Positions 11,528 to 24,328 of a DNA stretch of 64,000 nt are shown in pieces; the first letter of the stretch is position 1; each line of letters opens with the position of its first letter. Source of the DNA: Symsagittifera roscoffensis (Eukaryota; Xenacoelomorpha; Acoela; Convolutidae); the NCBI RefSeq assembly GCF_963678635.1, contig NC_087071.1, positions 37,847,858 to 37,911,857 on the forward strand, read 5' to 3'. The position numbers were made by a program, and so were the translations under genes. Under the pieces are notes generated by a model, which was given only the letters and a program-made list of their open reading frames with translations, ran no database searches and had not been told where the DNA came from.

Positions 11528-13504
11528 TAGTTTGCTAGTTTACCAATAATGGCTCTAAATTTTTTTCCAGAACAGTGACTCAACAATCTTGCTGAAAAAT
11601 TTCCAGCATTCAGACACATGCGGGCAGGGCAATTTAGTGCACAGCTTTTGTCCAGTGTGACCAAATGTAGTTCCGATAAATAAAATTTTGCTAAGACTTA
11701 ACATAAAACTGACCATGACTCGGAAATGCAATTTTGTTGCTCAATTGATCGTCTGAGACCTGAGTAATAACCTGTTTCAAAAACTTGAACAAATTGAAGT
11801 CAAGATGCACTCGTTTCTGATTAGCTCAGAGGTTGTTTCAGCGCAGAAAAATATTTGATTCATCTCGTGTTTTCAACAGTGCCAGAAATATTCAATACGC
11901 TAGTAATCAAAAATTGTTATCTAACATTTAGGACCTCAATTTCAAACTAAAATAAAAATTAGGAAATCTATGACCTCAAGAAAGTCGAGAGAACCTGAAA
12001 GGCATTAGATGTCAAAATTCTCGACAATTAACCGACAAAAGTTAATTTTTGATCATTTGCATAATTCTGTATGTGAGTTTTTGTTTGAAAAATGAAATTC
12101 ACAGTTATCAATTGTTTACGAAACTTAGACATCGACATCTTTTATCATTTCTTATTAAAACTGCCTGTTTTTTCAGAAGTCTCTGTTTTTTCTTCGACTT
12201 TATAGCCTTGATTTAAACATACGGAACAAATAGAACACATTGATAATTTTACCTGCGTTTTTCTTAACTTGTGTTGAAATTACACAAAAAGTGATGGTAA
12301 TAAAGTTGTTTTCTTACATGAATTAATTAATATGCTACAATTTTGCCGGCCCAAAATTTTTCTAAAGTAAGTTCAGGCCCAAAAACGTTACCTCAAAAAT
12401 AAGACATTGTCGGTGTCTTTGGGTCAATCAAAATTACGGTAAAACTTCTCTAAGAAAAGCTGAAAAATTGAGTTCAACGAGCGCTTTTTGTCTTTCAACA
12501 AAGTTTAAAAAGCTTATATTCTTTAAAATATTTTATACTTAAATGGAAGTTAAACGTTTTTCTTGCAAAAAAAAATACTAATTTTTGTTTTATTTTTTTT
12601 TCTACTGCAAAACTTTGTTGTTTATATCCTTTTTAAATTTTGTTTGGCTAAATAGATCGATCACTCTGAAACTTTTTGTTGAATAAAATTTCTGGTAAAG
12701 TTAAACTGAGTTTTGATCGAATAAAACACGCCAAAACTGAGCAATTTTTAGATTAAAAAATTGTATTTGCAAAATATATAGCACCGTATTAATGTTAAGT
12801 GTTTTACCGATCATTTTTTGTCTATTACCAACACAATTGGAGAAAATGCGCTTAATTTTTTTAAATAAGATTAACACTTTCAATTTGAAAAGATTAACAC
12901 TATCAGTATAAATTTTATTTAAAATAATAGGGTATAAAACACTTGCGATGAAGTTCTACATCTATCTGAACAGAAATTTTTCTATCTTTTATTTTTGATT
13001 TTTTATTTTTTAGATTTTTACAGCGATAAATCAGTTGCTTAAAATAAAATAACTACCAATATTACACTTTTCACAACAAAATTTCAAATATCAAGCAATA
13101 TCTTTCAAGCAATATTTATATATAGCAAGCAACATTATTTTTAAAAAAGATTTTGAAATTCAAACATTCCGTAAACGGAATATAACAAATTTCACAGTCA
13201 AATGCACTCAAAACGTGAAAACTAAAAGGGGTGCGGTCGCATCGGTCTCCTCAAACTCAATTATCTTTCTGATAGAAGTTTTGATTTGCAAAAAGTTGGT
13301 CGAGTCTTGACGGAATTCTAATCCACTATCTTCGTAACTTTTCGTCAAATTTTTGCTTTGGATTTTTAATCTATATATGCAAACAACATCAGATGACCTA
13401 CTAAAAAACCCGCACGCCGCACGAACATGCATTGAGAAGAAAGCTTTGCATAGAGCATTCATTCTGCATGGTAGATATTGCCTACTTTTATAAACATTAT
13501 GTCA
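11528..13504. other. Intergenic, nothing recognised
   Basis: About 2 kb of AT-rich sequence. The open frames at 12701-12883 and 13208-13462 (minus strand) show no family signature and no splice context I trust. Confidence 0.4.
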
Positions 13505-14817
13505 CCGTACCGGAGTTTCATGGATAATAATTGATTATAATGGAAAAATGTTGTCAAAAATGTTTTCATTGTAATTCATTATTGTGGCAAGATTAGACCA
13601 CGAATACGATTGTTTTGTCCTCATAATCGATTATTTTCGTAACAACACAATCCAATAAAATCCGTTATAATCCATTAAAACCCATTTTTTTCTCCAATAT
13701 AATCGGTTATTTTGTCGAGAAAATCCATTATAATTCATTTTGTTTCGTTACTTAGGCTGTTCTATTTTTAGTTCTGATTATGTTTGGAAGAAAAAACAAT
13801 TTTGAAGATGTAAAATTACAAAATTTTCTTGAAAACATGCACTCAAATGAAGACAAAATAATACATAGAATCAGCGTCATCGACATTCATTGCCATAATA
13901 GTTAAACTAGTGTTAAATCAATAAAACAAATGGAGTTGTTAAGTCAGTCGTTCCTTTTTAAATGTTAAATGCAGTTGTTCAGCGGGATTAGATTAAATCC
14001 TATAAAATTTAAAAAAATTCCGCTCTACAATTTGGTATGCAGCTGAAAACATCTTGGTCGGGATGGGCAGAACCAATGGTAAATGGTTTTAACAAACAAA
14101 GAAAGAATTTTTGAAAATTTTATAGGATGCATATTTCCAGCCCTCCAGTAAAGTAGAATTCAAATCTTATGATTTTAACAAGTCGTCTTTGTTTGGGAAA
14201 ACCATTTACCATAATAGCTGCCAGCCAACGACCAAAAAATTCAAGTAATAATATCTGAAAAAGTCAATCGCCGATAACTAGAAGGATAAACTGGGTCAGT
14301 CACAATCACGAATTGGGTATAAACATTCCAGGTTCCTTTTCTAGGGTGAATTATAAAATTATGAAAAATGAAAACTCATATTTTGTCATGTTTAGGGCTA
14401 ACTGCGTTCAAAAATGAATTTGAGGGCGCACAATTTCAAAAAAAAATCGAAAGTTTAAATAAAAAAAGGAATTTTCTCAAAAAATAATTTAATGAAAATA
14501 TATTGAAGAGAATTTATTCCAAAATAAGCAACTGACGATGGTAAAATTTTTATGCGAAAATTTAAAAGAAAAAATTCGCATTTATAATCGATTATAATCG
14601 ATTAAAAATGGATTATTTTGCTTCAAAAACAAGTTTCATTTTCTCTCAAAAAAAATCGATTATAATCGATTATATTCGGATTTTATTGCTCAGAAAAATC
14701 GTATCATTATAATCCAATTTTAATTGATTATAATCGATTATTATCTAAAATTATTGAGACAGACCATGAAAATTCAATATAATCGATTCTTATCCATGGA
14801 ACTCCGGTGCGGGTACT
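13505..14817. repeat. Candidate element: two inverted AATCGATTATAA arms
   Basis: The left arm begins ccgtaccggagtttcatgg. The right arm ends ccatggaactccggtgcggg. These are inverted copies, and both continue inward into ataatcgattataat-type sequence (13525-13745 and 14575-14790). The ~830 bp between has no transposase frame. No target duplication was found, so it may be one non-autonomous element or two separate insertions facing each other. Confidence 0.5.
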
Positions 14818-15764
14818 TTAAGAGGACACTTTGCAACTCAAAAAATGATAAATGTTAACTGTTAACTACCTAAAGGAACAAGAAAAACTGTAAAACCAGG
14901 CATACCGAAATAAAAATGACAAAATCAACAAAGACCCGGTTGCTCTCGCAGAATTTACAAATGCGAAGGGCTGAAAAACATCCTCACAACTATGGCGATA
15001 CCGTGAACTGTAAAACAATTTACAATCAGCAAAATTCTTCTTTTTTTTTCAAAACATTAAGTATCAACAAATTTAACGCAGTTTCTTAGCGTGCTTTTTG
15101 GACCCTTCAACTTGCCACCTTTCTTATTTGTAAAAATCCTATTTTCGTTTACTAACCTATATTGCTTACCTGTTGATCAGAAGCCAAAATCAAAAACAAA
15201 ATAGATGAACCAAATTAACAACTTGTTATACACAAAGAAGGATATTCTCAAAATTTTTCTAATCTTTCTAAAGTTTAACCATAAGTTATTCGAAGTGTTT
15301 CTTATACTGTGAAAAATAAACGGTGTTTTTGGGAAGCTTTGTCATGTCTTTGCTCAATAATTCTCTATAAAACAATGTCGAAAATTTTTTTCTTTGATAT
15401 CTTTAAAGATCTTGAATATTCTCTTTTGAGCTACCGGAGCCATCACACATCTTTTTGAGGTACCTAGGAAAAAAGCCAGAATTTTTTAAAAAGCTTCTTT
15501 GCTATCTTTGATACACCTTCAAGACTCTTATATTGGCAAGATTTTCAAGATAACTGGGACCTGGTAGTGCAATCGTAATTTTTTTTTGTCAAAAATGACC
15601 AAAAAGCAGACAACATTTATGGTTACAAAAATCAACTGATTCAGATCTGGAAAACGCTAAGTGTGATTAAAATTATCATATAAGAATTCAATACATGCAA
15701 TAGAGAGTTCATAATTCCAATAGCCATCGGCGGAAAAAAAAGATCAAAGAAATAGTTCATTACT
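14818..15764. other. Intergenic, nothing recognised
   Basis: No exon, RNA gene or repeat that I can support. Confidence 0.35.
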
Positions 15765-16711
15765 TACCCGGATTGACCTCCATACACCGAAAATGCTTAT
15801 CATACAATTCCATACAACATAAATCATTATCATACAATTCCATACATCAAGTGCGTGGAGAAAATGTTTGTCATACAATTTTCATACATTTTCGAAAACA
15901 ATTGAAAAAAAATAAACCATTTCTGCGGCTTTTTGAGAACAGTTGAAAAGACTGGTGACAAAAAAAAACTGATTTTAAATTTTTTTGAAAAAAATGCTTA
16001 CCATACAATTTCCATATACGACACAAAAAATTTCCAAGTAATTTTGAAAACTTGCCCGAACATTTTTTTTTGTTTTTTTTTTCAAGCGCAAATCGATTTT
16101 TGTACAAACAAACATTTTCTGAAAAAAAAATTTTTTTGCATGCAAAATTTATTTTTTTTTGTGTGCATAACGTAGTCGTGGATATGATAATATTGGCTTT
16201 TCTTCTTTTCACTTAATTTTTTTTTGAAAAACAATGAAAATTCTTATTTTTTTTGTATGGCGTGTTTATTTATGCCTTGATCGATGTCTGATAATTTGAA
16301 AATTCACAAAGTTAAAATAATCATCATTGAAAAATTTTGCCAACAATTAAAAGTTTGTTACTTTTGTTATATCATTTGTGAAAGACAGCTTGAAGACAGT
16401 TGAGGTCTTGTACAGTACAGTTCATTGTAAATGCAAGACCGTCCAACCTTTGGTGCTTTGAGTAAGCAAGGTTGTTGTCACTTGTGTTCGGTTGCAAACA
16501 CAACCCAAAATTTTTCCCAAAATAAATTTACCAACAAAAAACAACTTTTTGGTTTATGGAGAAAAAACCATACAGTTTCCATTTATGGGAAAATGCTTGT
16601 CATAGAGTTTTCATACAATTTTCTGTACGTATGGAATTGTTTGAAATTGTATGAAAAGAAACTTCCCATTTATGAGAATTGTATGATAAGCATTTTTGGT
16701 CAACCCGGGTA
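15765..16711. mobile_element. MITE copy 2, CCCGGGTTGACC ends, TA flanks
   Basis: The 943-bp element (15767-16709) starts CCCGGATTGACC and ends GGTCAACCCGGG. The inner ends aatgcttatcatacaattc are also inverted copies. TA stands on both sides (15765-15766 and 16710-16711), the target duplication expected for Tc1/mariner-like elements. The interior is rich in catacaattccata motifs and parallels copy 1 at 3388-4166. The 80-135 codon frames inside lack conserved domains. Confidence 0.7.
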
Positions 16712-18762
16712 CTCAGGAAAACTAACTTACTCAGGAAAAATATCGAAGTTGTTCATAACAAATGCCAAAAAATTTGAATTACAACTAGACACATTTTTAA
16801 AACAAACCCAAAGACGAAACTTTAACTCTCCTCATTAGAAGACTGTTTTCACTTCAATTAATCAAACCGTACTTAACGGTTTCTAATTTTTGGTACTGGA
16901 ATTAAAAAGACCCCTTGATTATTTGGGTGCTCATGGGATATTTTGGCACGATAACCAGTTCTCGCCAAAAAGAACATCCGTACGTGCTTACGCTTCATAT
17001 AATACTGATATAATGGTTTAAGTAGGAACCAAAACCGTTTTTCATTTCAAATCTTACAACAGTCTACAAAAATATGTTTTGATTAAACTCTTCCAACCCT
17101 TACTGCTTTGAAAAAAATTCTTTCAGCAAAAATTTTCTAGCATTTCGGGAGAAACAATTAGTTCAGTTTGGAAAAAAAACCTGTAAACTTTTCGACCGCT
17201 TTCCCCAATAAAACAGTTTTTTCCTACTTTTGTTTTCATGAAGATGCAGTAACGAACGAGTCAAAAAATTAAATTCAGCTGAAAATGTTATACACACGTA
17301 TGGCTTTTTCCTCTACCGGGAGCCAATTTTTATTACCTGGCCTGTTTAACTGAATTGGGCACATGTAGTCATATACTTTTCCCGTTGATGGGAAAGGGCG
17401 GGGTCTTATTAGCTACCATTCCCTTTGTATCTATATCCCCTCAAATTTATGTGATCCCCCAGAGGGGTTAAACTGTTACATACTGCAGAACAGGTCGGTA
17501 AGCCGACTAATAAATTGGCCTAAATTTTAAATAGTTCTGTTTTAGATCTCTTTGACTAACCCCCCCCCCCCCCCCCTCCCCTCTCCCTAGCACACGGGGG
17601 AGCGGGATGCTTTCCGTCCCAAGGTATAATATTCGCAAAATGATGTAAACTATAATTAATTAATTAGTTAGGTGGATAGTCTTGACTATGTAGCATGAAA
17701 CAATGATATCTAAGCGCTCTTAATGTTTTTTTTATACGCTGTAAATTTAAAATTTCAGTTATTATTTTGAGAAATTGAAGTTTGAAAAACAGATCATCAC
17801 AAAATAACTCCCAAGTTTTGATTACCGAGAAGAGTTATTTTATGTTGTGTTCTGTTAGGCTATGTCGACGTTTTTTAATTTGCGAATTTAGACCTAATTT
17901 CCCCTATTTTTTTCGCCCTTGTCGATGTAAAAAAAAGGTAACATGGTATATTTTTACACCAACTTGGAGCTATATTTCGTCTCTTTTTTTCAATTCAATT
18001 GCAAGCCGCGTTGAATTTTCAGTTTACACAGCAATAAAGGCACTTACTTTTCATATTTTTATTGCAATGTGCTTTTTCTTTTGACTAAATAATTCATTCG
18101 ATGTTACCTGTAAGGAGAAAAAACATTTATCAAATCAAAGCACGATTAATCTAGCGCAACAAACTACACTTTTCAGACCAAATTTTCTTATTACTCAGCG
18201 TGTCGTAATACTGAGTTTTATTTGTTAGTTCTTGTTTCGTTCGAGTGTGTTAAACGCACCATTTTTTGTTGTACGTCTCTATAGACTATAATTTCTCAGA
18301 AGTATAGATGGCTTTTGCATCAGAAACTTGAAAAATCGTGTTTTACTCTTATTCAGTAATTTATTCAACGAAGCTATGAGTCACGTTAAATCTACAACAG
18401 CGATCACCAGATAGCAAACGCAAATCACAAAACATATGAGTTAGTTATGCGACACACCTCTGCTTGTTACAGAAAACTTGTCTGATTATTTGCTCTGATT
18501 AACTATATCGCTCAAACTCTGACATACCTTAACTGTGCGCATTTTTTAAACAATACCAAGCGGTCCGCAAATAACAAAACACCGTCTTCGAAATAAAAGT
18601 GCGAGAAATCAATAGAACCAAAATCCTACTTTCAAACATTAAATCAAGTTTTATTATTAATTGAGTTATTTATATTGTCGCAATAATAACTTTTCCTATT
18701 CGCTTCATCATATTACGCTTTTCTGGAGCACTCAAAACCGATTTTGCCATTTTTGCTAAATA
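16712..18762. other. Intergenic upstream of the TIR gene
   Basis: No exon recognised. 17376-17507 holds three small perfect hairpins in a row: cttttccc/gggaaag, cccc/gggg and gtcgg/ccgac. A run of 17 C follows at 17560-17576. The 100-codon frame at 17782-18084 has no family signature. The last few hundred bases would contain the promoter and 5' UTR of the TIR gene, but I see no clear TATA box or initiator. Confidence 0.4.
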
Positions 18763-19153
18763 ATGGCCGAAAAATCGAATTTTAAAGACGTTTTCTTGAG
18801 TCACTGCGTGCGAACTATGGGCGCCGAAGCTCGCAAACTATATGACTATCTTCAAGAACAGGAGATACCTACATTTCTGTGCGGCATGCTGGAAGTAGGC
18901 GACGACTTCCGCAAAGAAATCAACGGGAACGCTGCGAATTGTAAAGCGATGGTCGTGTTTCTAGACGAAGATTGGACGAAATCGGGAGAGTGTGACGCCG
19001 AGTTCAAGTCGGCAATTTCGCTGTACAATTCTAAAAACAGCCCGAAAATTTTGCCGATTGTGGTTGGAGGTTTTGATTGGATAAAACCTGAAATTCATTT
19101 TGACGTGCTTAACATCACTTCGAGGTTTCAGTGTCTGCCGCTGGATACAAAAG
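18763..19153 (+). CDS. Exon 1: TIR domain
   Basis: Residues 1-130 plus one base of codon 131. ATG sits in an AT-rich leader as aataATGGCC. Box 1 is KDVFLSH (8-14). The strand and helix pattern follows: EIPTFLC (34-40), a GDDFRKEI helix (46-53), KAMVVFLDEDW (61-71), then SGECDAEF (74-81). Glu80 stands where NAD-cleaving TIRs such as SARM1 and plant TIRs carry the catalytic glutamate; that function is inferred from alignment by eye. KILPIVVG (95-102) is a core strand. The exon lacks the final TIR helix, which exon 2 supplies. The donor is G|gtaaaattt at 19154. Base composition here is less AT-rich than the flanks, as expected for coding DNA. Confidence 0.85.
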
Positions 19154-20789
19154 GTAAAATTTATCATTAAACTTCTCAGTATAATTTACGGGTCGCTCAT
19201 GTAATCCTCTCAAATTTCATTTGTAGTATTTACCATTCTAGTGTTTTTTAAAGATTAGCCACTAAAATTCTGTTAATTAGACCCTTCTGCTTTTGAACCA
19301 TTCTGCTTATTGCTCCGCCTCCATCAAAAATGCATATTTATCTACTATTCCCTCATTAGATTTTGTTTCGTTTTCTGATAATTTGGCGAGAAGTCGAGAA
19401 AAGACTTATAAGTCGATCAACGATGTTCTGAGCTCTCCAAACAAGCAAAAAAGCGTAATTTTGAGAAAAATTTTTGCTTGAATTCAAAAAAAAATGTGCC
19501 AAAGTGGGTTCCTTAAATGGTAACCAGAAGGAGAGAAGGTTGGATGGGTGAAAACCGTGTCTATTTCCCTCTCATGGTTTGACTGCTGTCATTGCCTCAA
19601 TTTTGTTCGTTTTCTTCTTTCTCTGCATAAATTCAACATGGGCATCTTTTTTTCTATAAAAAATTGGCAATTAGAAGAGTTTTCTTTGTTTGTGCATCTT
19701 TCGGTCCAAAAACAATATTAGATTGAACTGTTCCAAACAGATCTAAAAGTTGAAAAAATCAAATGAATCTAAATAATTAACAAGTTTTGAATTGGAGAAT
19801 TTTTCCAAGAAGCTGGTCAGATACAGCTGATATGCATATTTGAGGCCGAGATGCATGTTTGGTCTATCTCAAACTCTTATAAACTTTGATAAAAAAAAAC
19901 ACGCTTAACAAAGTTCTGACCAATTTCTGAACGTTTAGTGGACAGCAAAGTACCAGGAGTTTTCTGAAAGTCTTTTATAGCTCCCAATTTAGGGATTACA
20001 ATGTTTGAACTGAGTTGTTTCGATTGAGAAAAAAGAGAAGAAAAGTTGGGTAGAAAACCAAAAGAGCCTATTAAAAATAGCTATATGAGTTTTGAGATGA
20101 TTTTTAAAGGAAGGACCCACCATTAAGGACCCATACGCTAGAAAAAACAGGCATCAACAGCAAATCCGCTGCATTACTGCTGACGTCTCCTGTAGAAGTG
20201 ATTTCCGTTTCCATGCTAGGTTTTCATGGCTTGAAGTGTATTTTATGCTTCTTGTGTGTTTCTTGTTGCAATAGAACTATTTTTATACTTCGTCGCAGCA
20301 TTTTTTGTCGGAAGTCGTATCGCACAAATTCAAGACAATCTACCAAGTACCTCTGGGAAACTTAAACCTAATACATCCGATCCTGCCAATTCAGCTTCAT
20401 TCGATGTACTAGCCGGCATGCTAGTCTCACCCAATGATTTCCATTTAAAAAAAATAAAAATTAAAATTAAAATTGTTTTTCTACAGAAAAACAATTTTGT
20501 TTTTCTACAGAAATGTTAAAATTTCTGTTTTTCTACAGAAATTTAAATTCTTCTTCACCTGTTTTTAGCAGTTTCTCTGCCAATTTTGCGAAAAGAGTTC
20601 CAAGGCAATTTTTTTGGCATTTCTAGCTGCTACAAAATATCATCAAATTTGTGATAGTTTTTTCCGCGGAACTGTGAAATGTGAACTTAATTATCATTAG
20701 TAAAATCTGTACTTTGGGTCGGATCGAATACCACCGGAGCAATTAATTTTTTTTTTCATTTTAAATTGTTCGATATAAGCTAAAAATTT
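19154..20789 (+). other. Start of the 35-kb intron 1
   Basis: No further TIR-gene exon seen. 19293-19481 is a 62-codon open frame without a domain. 20471-20545 repeats gtttttctacagaaa three times and can fold as attgtttttct/aaaaacaat. 20256-20519 is an isolated frame with a hydrophobic start. No LTR matching the Gypsy-like element's other flank was found. Confidence 0.45.
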
Positions 20790-23072
20790 TCATTTAACTT
20801 GAGTGGGCATATTGTGCGTATTGTGGGTATTTGTGCGTATTGATCTTGTCTCTTTGGTAATGGCTTCTAGTGATACATTTGGGGGCAATTCTTCGATTTC
20901 GTCGCTACTACTATTCAGACTTGGATGTTGTTTAAGGAATTTCTGCCATTTGCGCATGCTGCGGTCCATAGTGATATTTGCTTTTGAAATTTGAGGGCTG
21001 GATTTAAGTAAATTTTTATTTTGAGAGTTGGATTTAGATAATTTTGAACAACTGTGTTCTGATTGAATAATAGCCCCAACTAATCCAGTGCGTATATCGC
21101 GTAGCCGTCGGCATAAACCACGTGTTTGAATCTGATTGGTTGATTTCCGCTTACATATTTTTCCGCCCTCTACCGAGTCATTTTGTGACGAAACTTCCAG
21201 TCTATTTATAGAATGCTTATTATCCGCTGTACAAATTGGTCCCTTGGATGTATTTGGTCCCTTGGATGTATTAAAGCCAAGCGCTGTGCGAATTAGGTTG
21301 ATCTTTGCCACCGTAAACATATTATCATACTTACTTATTGGTGTTGCTTCCCTACTTGGATGACGTGATAAGTAGTCCGCCAAACCAATTTTAACCCCTG
21401 GTTTATGCTCAATTTGAAAATCAAAAGGAATTAGTCGATCTAACCAGCGCGTTAAGCGACTAAACATCGTTTTATTTTTCTTGTTATTACCGTTCAAAGG
21501 GGATATTAAGGCTTTATGATCGGTAACGATCAAAAAACTTCGGCCCAGTATGTAATTTCTAAAGTATTCAGCCCCCCACACAACTGCCAACATTTCCAAT
21601 TCGTTTGTTGAGTATTTCTTTTCCGCTTCGTTAAGATATCGCGACGCAAACGAGATTGGGTGCCATCCTTCTGGTCCTAACTGTTCCAACACCGCGCCGA
21701 GCCCGTTATGGCTTGCATCGCACACTATACGAATGTCTTTGTGGATATCAAAATGCCGTAATTCAACAATGTTAGAAACTTGTTTCTTAAGGTTTTCGAA
21801 CGCGTTCTGGCATTCGGGTGTCCAAATGTATTCATTATTTTTGCTTAGTAGGGGTCGCAGCGGTGCCGATGATTCGGCCAATGCCGGCAGATACTTGTGC
21901 AAACTATGAATTGACCCCATAAACGATTTTAGTTGTGACAAAGTCCGTGGCGGCGTTAGCGCTTCTATTGGTTCTGTTTTTCTAACCAATGGAGTAATTC
22001 CAGTCGGGGTTATTTTATGGCCTAGCCATTCGCATTCTCGTTGGGCGAATTTACATTTTGTCAATTTTAGGGACATATTTTCACGATCCAGTTTCTTTAA
22101 AATTTTCTCTACCGTCGCTATGTGGTCTATCGCCGTTCCTTTGGTTCCGACCAAAATATCATCGATGAACGCATGCGCTTGCGGGTATTCAGCGAGTATA
22201 GAATCCATTGCGCACTGGAATTCCGCGGGCATTGTAGTGAGACCATAGAATCCGGTCTTGAACCGGTATGTACCCGTCGAGCGGCCTCCAATAAGAGAAA
22301 AATTGCACTGTATGCTCGTCTCAGCGTTTAGTGGCAGTTGGCCATAAGCATATGTTAAATCCATTGTTGTGAAATATATGTCTCCCTGTTTTTTTTCGCT
22401 AATCGTTTGTCCAACCGTGTCCATTAGTTCCTCGATATTCGGCATTTGGTATTTATTCTTATGCACTTATTTATTTAGTTCCCTCGACTCGAGTGCCAGT
22501 TACACGGACCCATCTTTTTTTACTGTTATTACTATTGGGGACACAAAATATTTGTCCGAGCATTCGGATAATTTTTCAATATGACCCTGTTTCAGTAATT
22601 TGTCAATTTCTGCATCCACTTTCTCTTGCAACGAAATCGGGACTCGACGCCCCTTCTGTTGAACTGGGGTGAGGTTTTCAAAAAATTCGGCTTGTACCTT
22701 GTAGTTTCTTATTTTCCCTACCCTATTAAAAAGGTTTGAAAACTGCTTACTGAAATATGTCTGCCATGAATCCAACTCCCCCTCCGGTTCCAGTGCGTCC
22801 TGGCTGCCTTCTTCAATGGACATTATGTGGTCCCCTGGTGATTGTTGCACCAACTGGAGTCCTAGTTGGGGCATCAGATCTCTTCCAATTATTGATGGTC
22901 GGTTCCCTCCGATTACTTTTATCCTTGCATGGATCTTCCAGCCGTTTGATTGTATTATTACTGCCATTGTTCCAATCATCTGTAGTGGATTGTTCCCATA
23001 ATCCCGAAAAGCATTGTTCTCCTCCGTAAGATTGTCCAGTTTTACTCCTGATGTTCCCAAAGTTTTCCGCAA
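20790..23072 (-). pseudogene. Gypsy-like protease-RT-RNase H remnant
   Basis: 22500-23072 carries the rest of the protease (IIGRDLMPQLGL) and the RT fingers, up to VITVKKDGSV. Two in-frame TAA codons fall between this and the conserved block from 22466. That block has TTMDLTYAYGQLPL, FKTGFYGLTTMPAEFQ and FIDDILVGTKG, the last being the YxDD-box with both aspartates. RNase H follows with CDASHNGLGAVLEQ, STNELEMLAVVW and TDHKAL. After LADYLSRHPSR the sequence becomes Ser/Lys/Asn-rich, contains a direct repeat NTSKGPNTSKG, and ends at 20790 without an integrase signature. RT and RNase H residues look intact, so the stops may be fairly recent. Confidence 0.9.
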
Positions 23073-23075
23073 TTA

Positions 23076-24328
23076 TCCGATGGTGAAAATTGAAATTGGG
23101 GACCCGCTATCGATCCACACTCGAGTGGGTTTCCCATTGACTTTGATCGGCAATTGTGCCCCAGCAACTTTCAATTCTGTGACTCTTTTTCGTTTTATGG
23201 CCATAACCATATAGTCCCCGTCGGAGCTGCTTGAGTCCCACGAGTGCACCACTGGATTCTTATTAACCCATCCAATGGAACTTGCATGTTGTGATGCTTC
23301 TTCGTCCGCCGAATTTTCTAGGTGATGATCGTCGCCATTCTCCCGTATCATTCCTACGGCTCCCTGTCCCCGCTGGTTTCCACGTTTTCCCCTGCAGGTT
23401 CGTTCGAAGTGGCCAATTTTGTGGCAAAAATTGCATGTAACCCTCTTTGCTGGGCATCTGTCCAAGTGTTCCCTGGTGAAATTTTGTTGATCGCAGTTAT
23501 AACATTTGTTGTTATTGGGTAGATTTCTGCCTCGATATGATCCTCGCCCTTGGTAAGAGCCCCGGCCCCTTGCACGATTGTTCCGATAACCTCCACGGAT
23601 TATTCCGACTGGTTCCGATTTTATCTGGATTCCTCCGCCTCCTGATGATGATCCTGGGGCCCCCACTGGTCCCGTGGCAACATATGATGATGCATACTTG
23701 TTACCCCTCTCGTACGAGAGAGCTATCCGGTACACTTCCTCAGGTGTTTTCATCGACCTGCATAGTTCCTTTTGTGCATCCCGATTATTCATGTTAACAA
23801 TGAATACGTCTCTTAGTATTCGGTCTTCTAGTGCTCCAAAATTGCACCGCGCTGCCAATCCGCTGAGTACGGAATGGAATTGTTCCAAGCTTTCATTGAT
23901 AAATTGTTTACGAGAAAGGAGTTGGTATGTTTCATATGATTCATTTCTCTCTTTCTTAAATTCCGTTTCCAGCGCGTCTATCATCCGTGGGTAACGAATC
24001 GTCTGGAGATCCAGGTGTGGTCGTCTTTTGTGCAGTTCATCCTGCCCCTCTTCCCCAGACACAAATACAGGTTCGAAATCAACACTTGTTCTGATACCAG
24101 CCGATTTTTTCCGTCTACTTCCTCGGGCAAGTCAGTAATTTGGGCCTCTGTGAGTGTCGCGGCGAAGTTAAAGTTCATCGGGTTTAGTGAGTGCTTTGCG
24201 ACCATTCCCCATTGGAATCTGTTGATCCAGAATTCCCATAACATTGGCGGTTCCGTGCATTTTGCTGGCCAAAAGCCCGTGATGCCCAGTGGATTCTTTT
24301 CCCCACCTGATCCTGCTGACTGCGCCAT
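23076..24328 (-). pseudogene. Gypsy-like gag with zinc knuckles and protease start
   Basis: The gag start ATGGCGCAGTC (24328) gives MAQSAGSGGEKNPLG, followed by a W-rich capsid-like segment, FWINRFQWGMVAKHSLNP. This frame is lost before 24062 and the neighbouring frame takes over, so one frameshift separates the two halves. The second half has an Arg/Gly-rich linker and two cysteine clusters, one canonical CNFCHKIGHFERTC (CX2CX4HX4C) and one variant CYNC...H...C. It ends with WIDSGSPISIF, the aspartic protease active-site region (DSG), just before an in-frame TAA. Gag packages the element RNA; this copy is not functional. Confidence 0.8.

Larger units (their letters stand above)
20790..24328 (-). 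mobile_element. Broken Gypsy-like LTR element, no integrase seen
   Basis: Reading on the minus strand, gag (from 24328), zinc knuckles, protease, reverse transcriptase and RNase H appear in Gypsy order. gag, protease and RT share one frame after a frameshift near 24060-24130. Stops interrupt it at 23073-23075, near 22498-22500 and near 22467. After RNase H the frame runs about 200 codons to the stop at 20790 with no HHCC zinc finger and no DDE core. No matching LTR pair was recognised either side. The element lies inside intron 1 in antisense. Confidence 0.85.

Noticed and set aside
22467-22500. In-frame TAA codons in the Gypsy-like RT as a sign of a variant genetic code
   Set aside because: The host gene exons contain no internal TAA or TAG and end in ordinary TAG stops, while the element also carries a frameshift. 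Decay is the simpler explanation.
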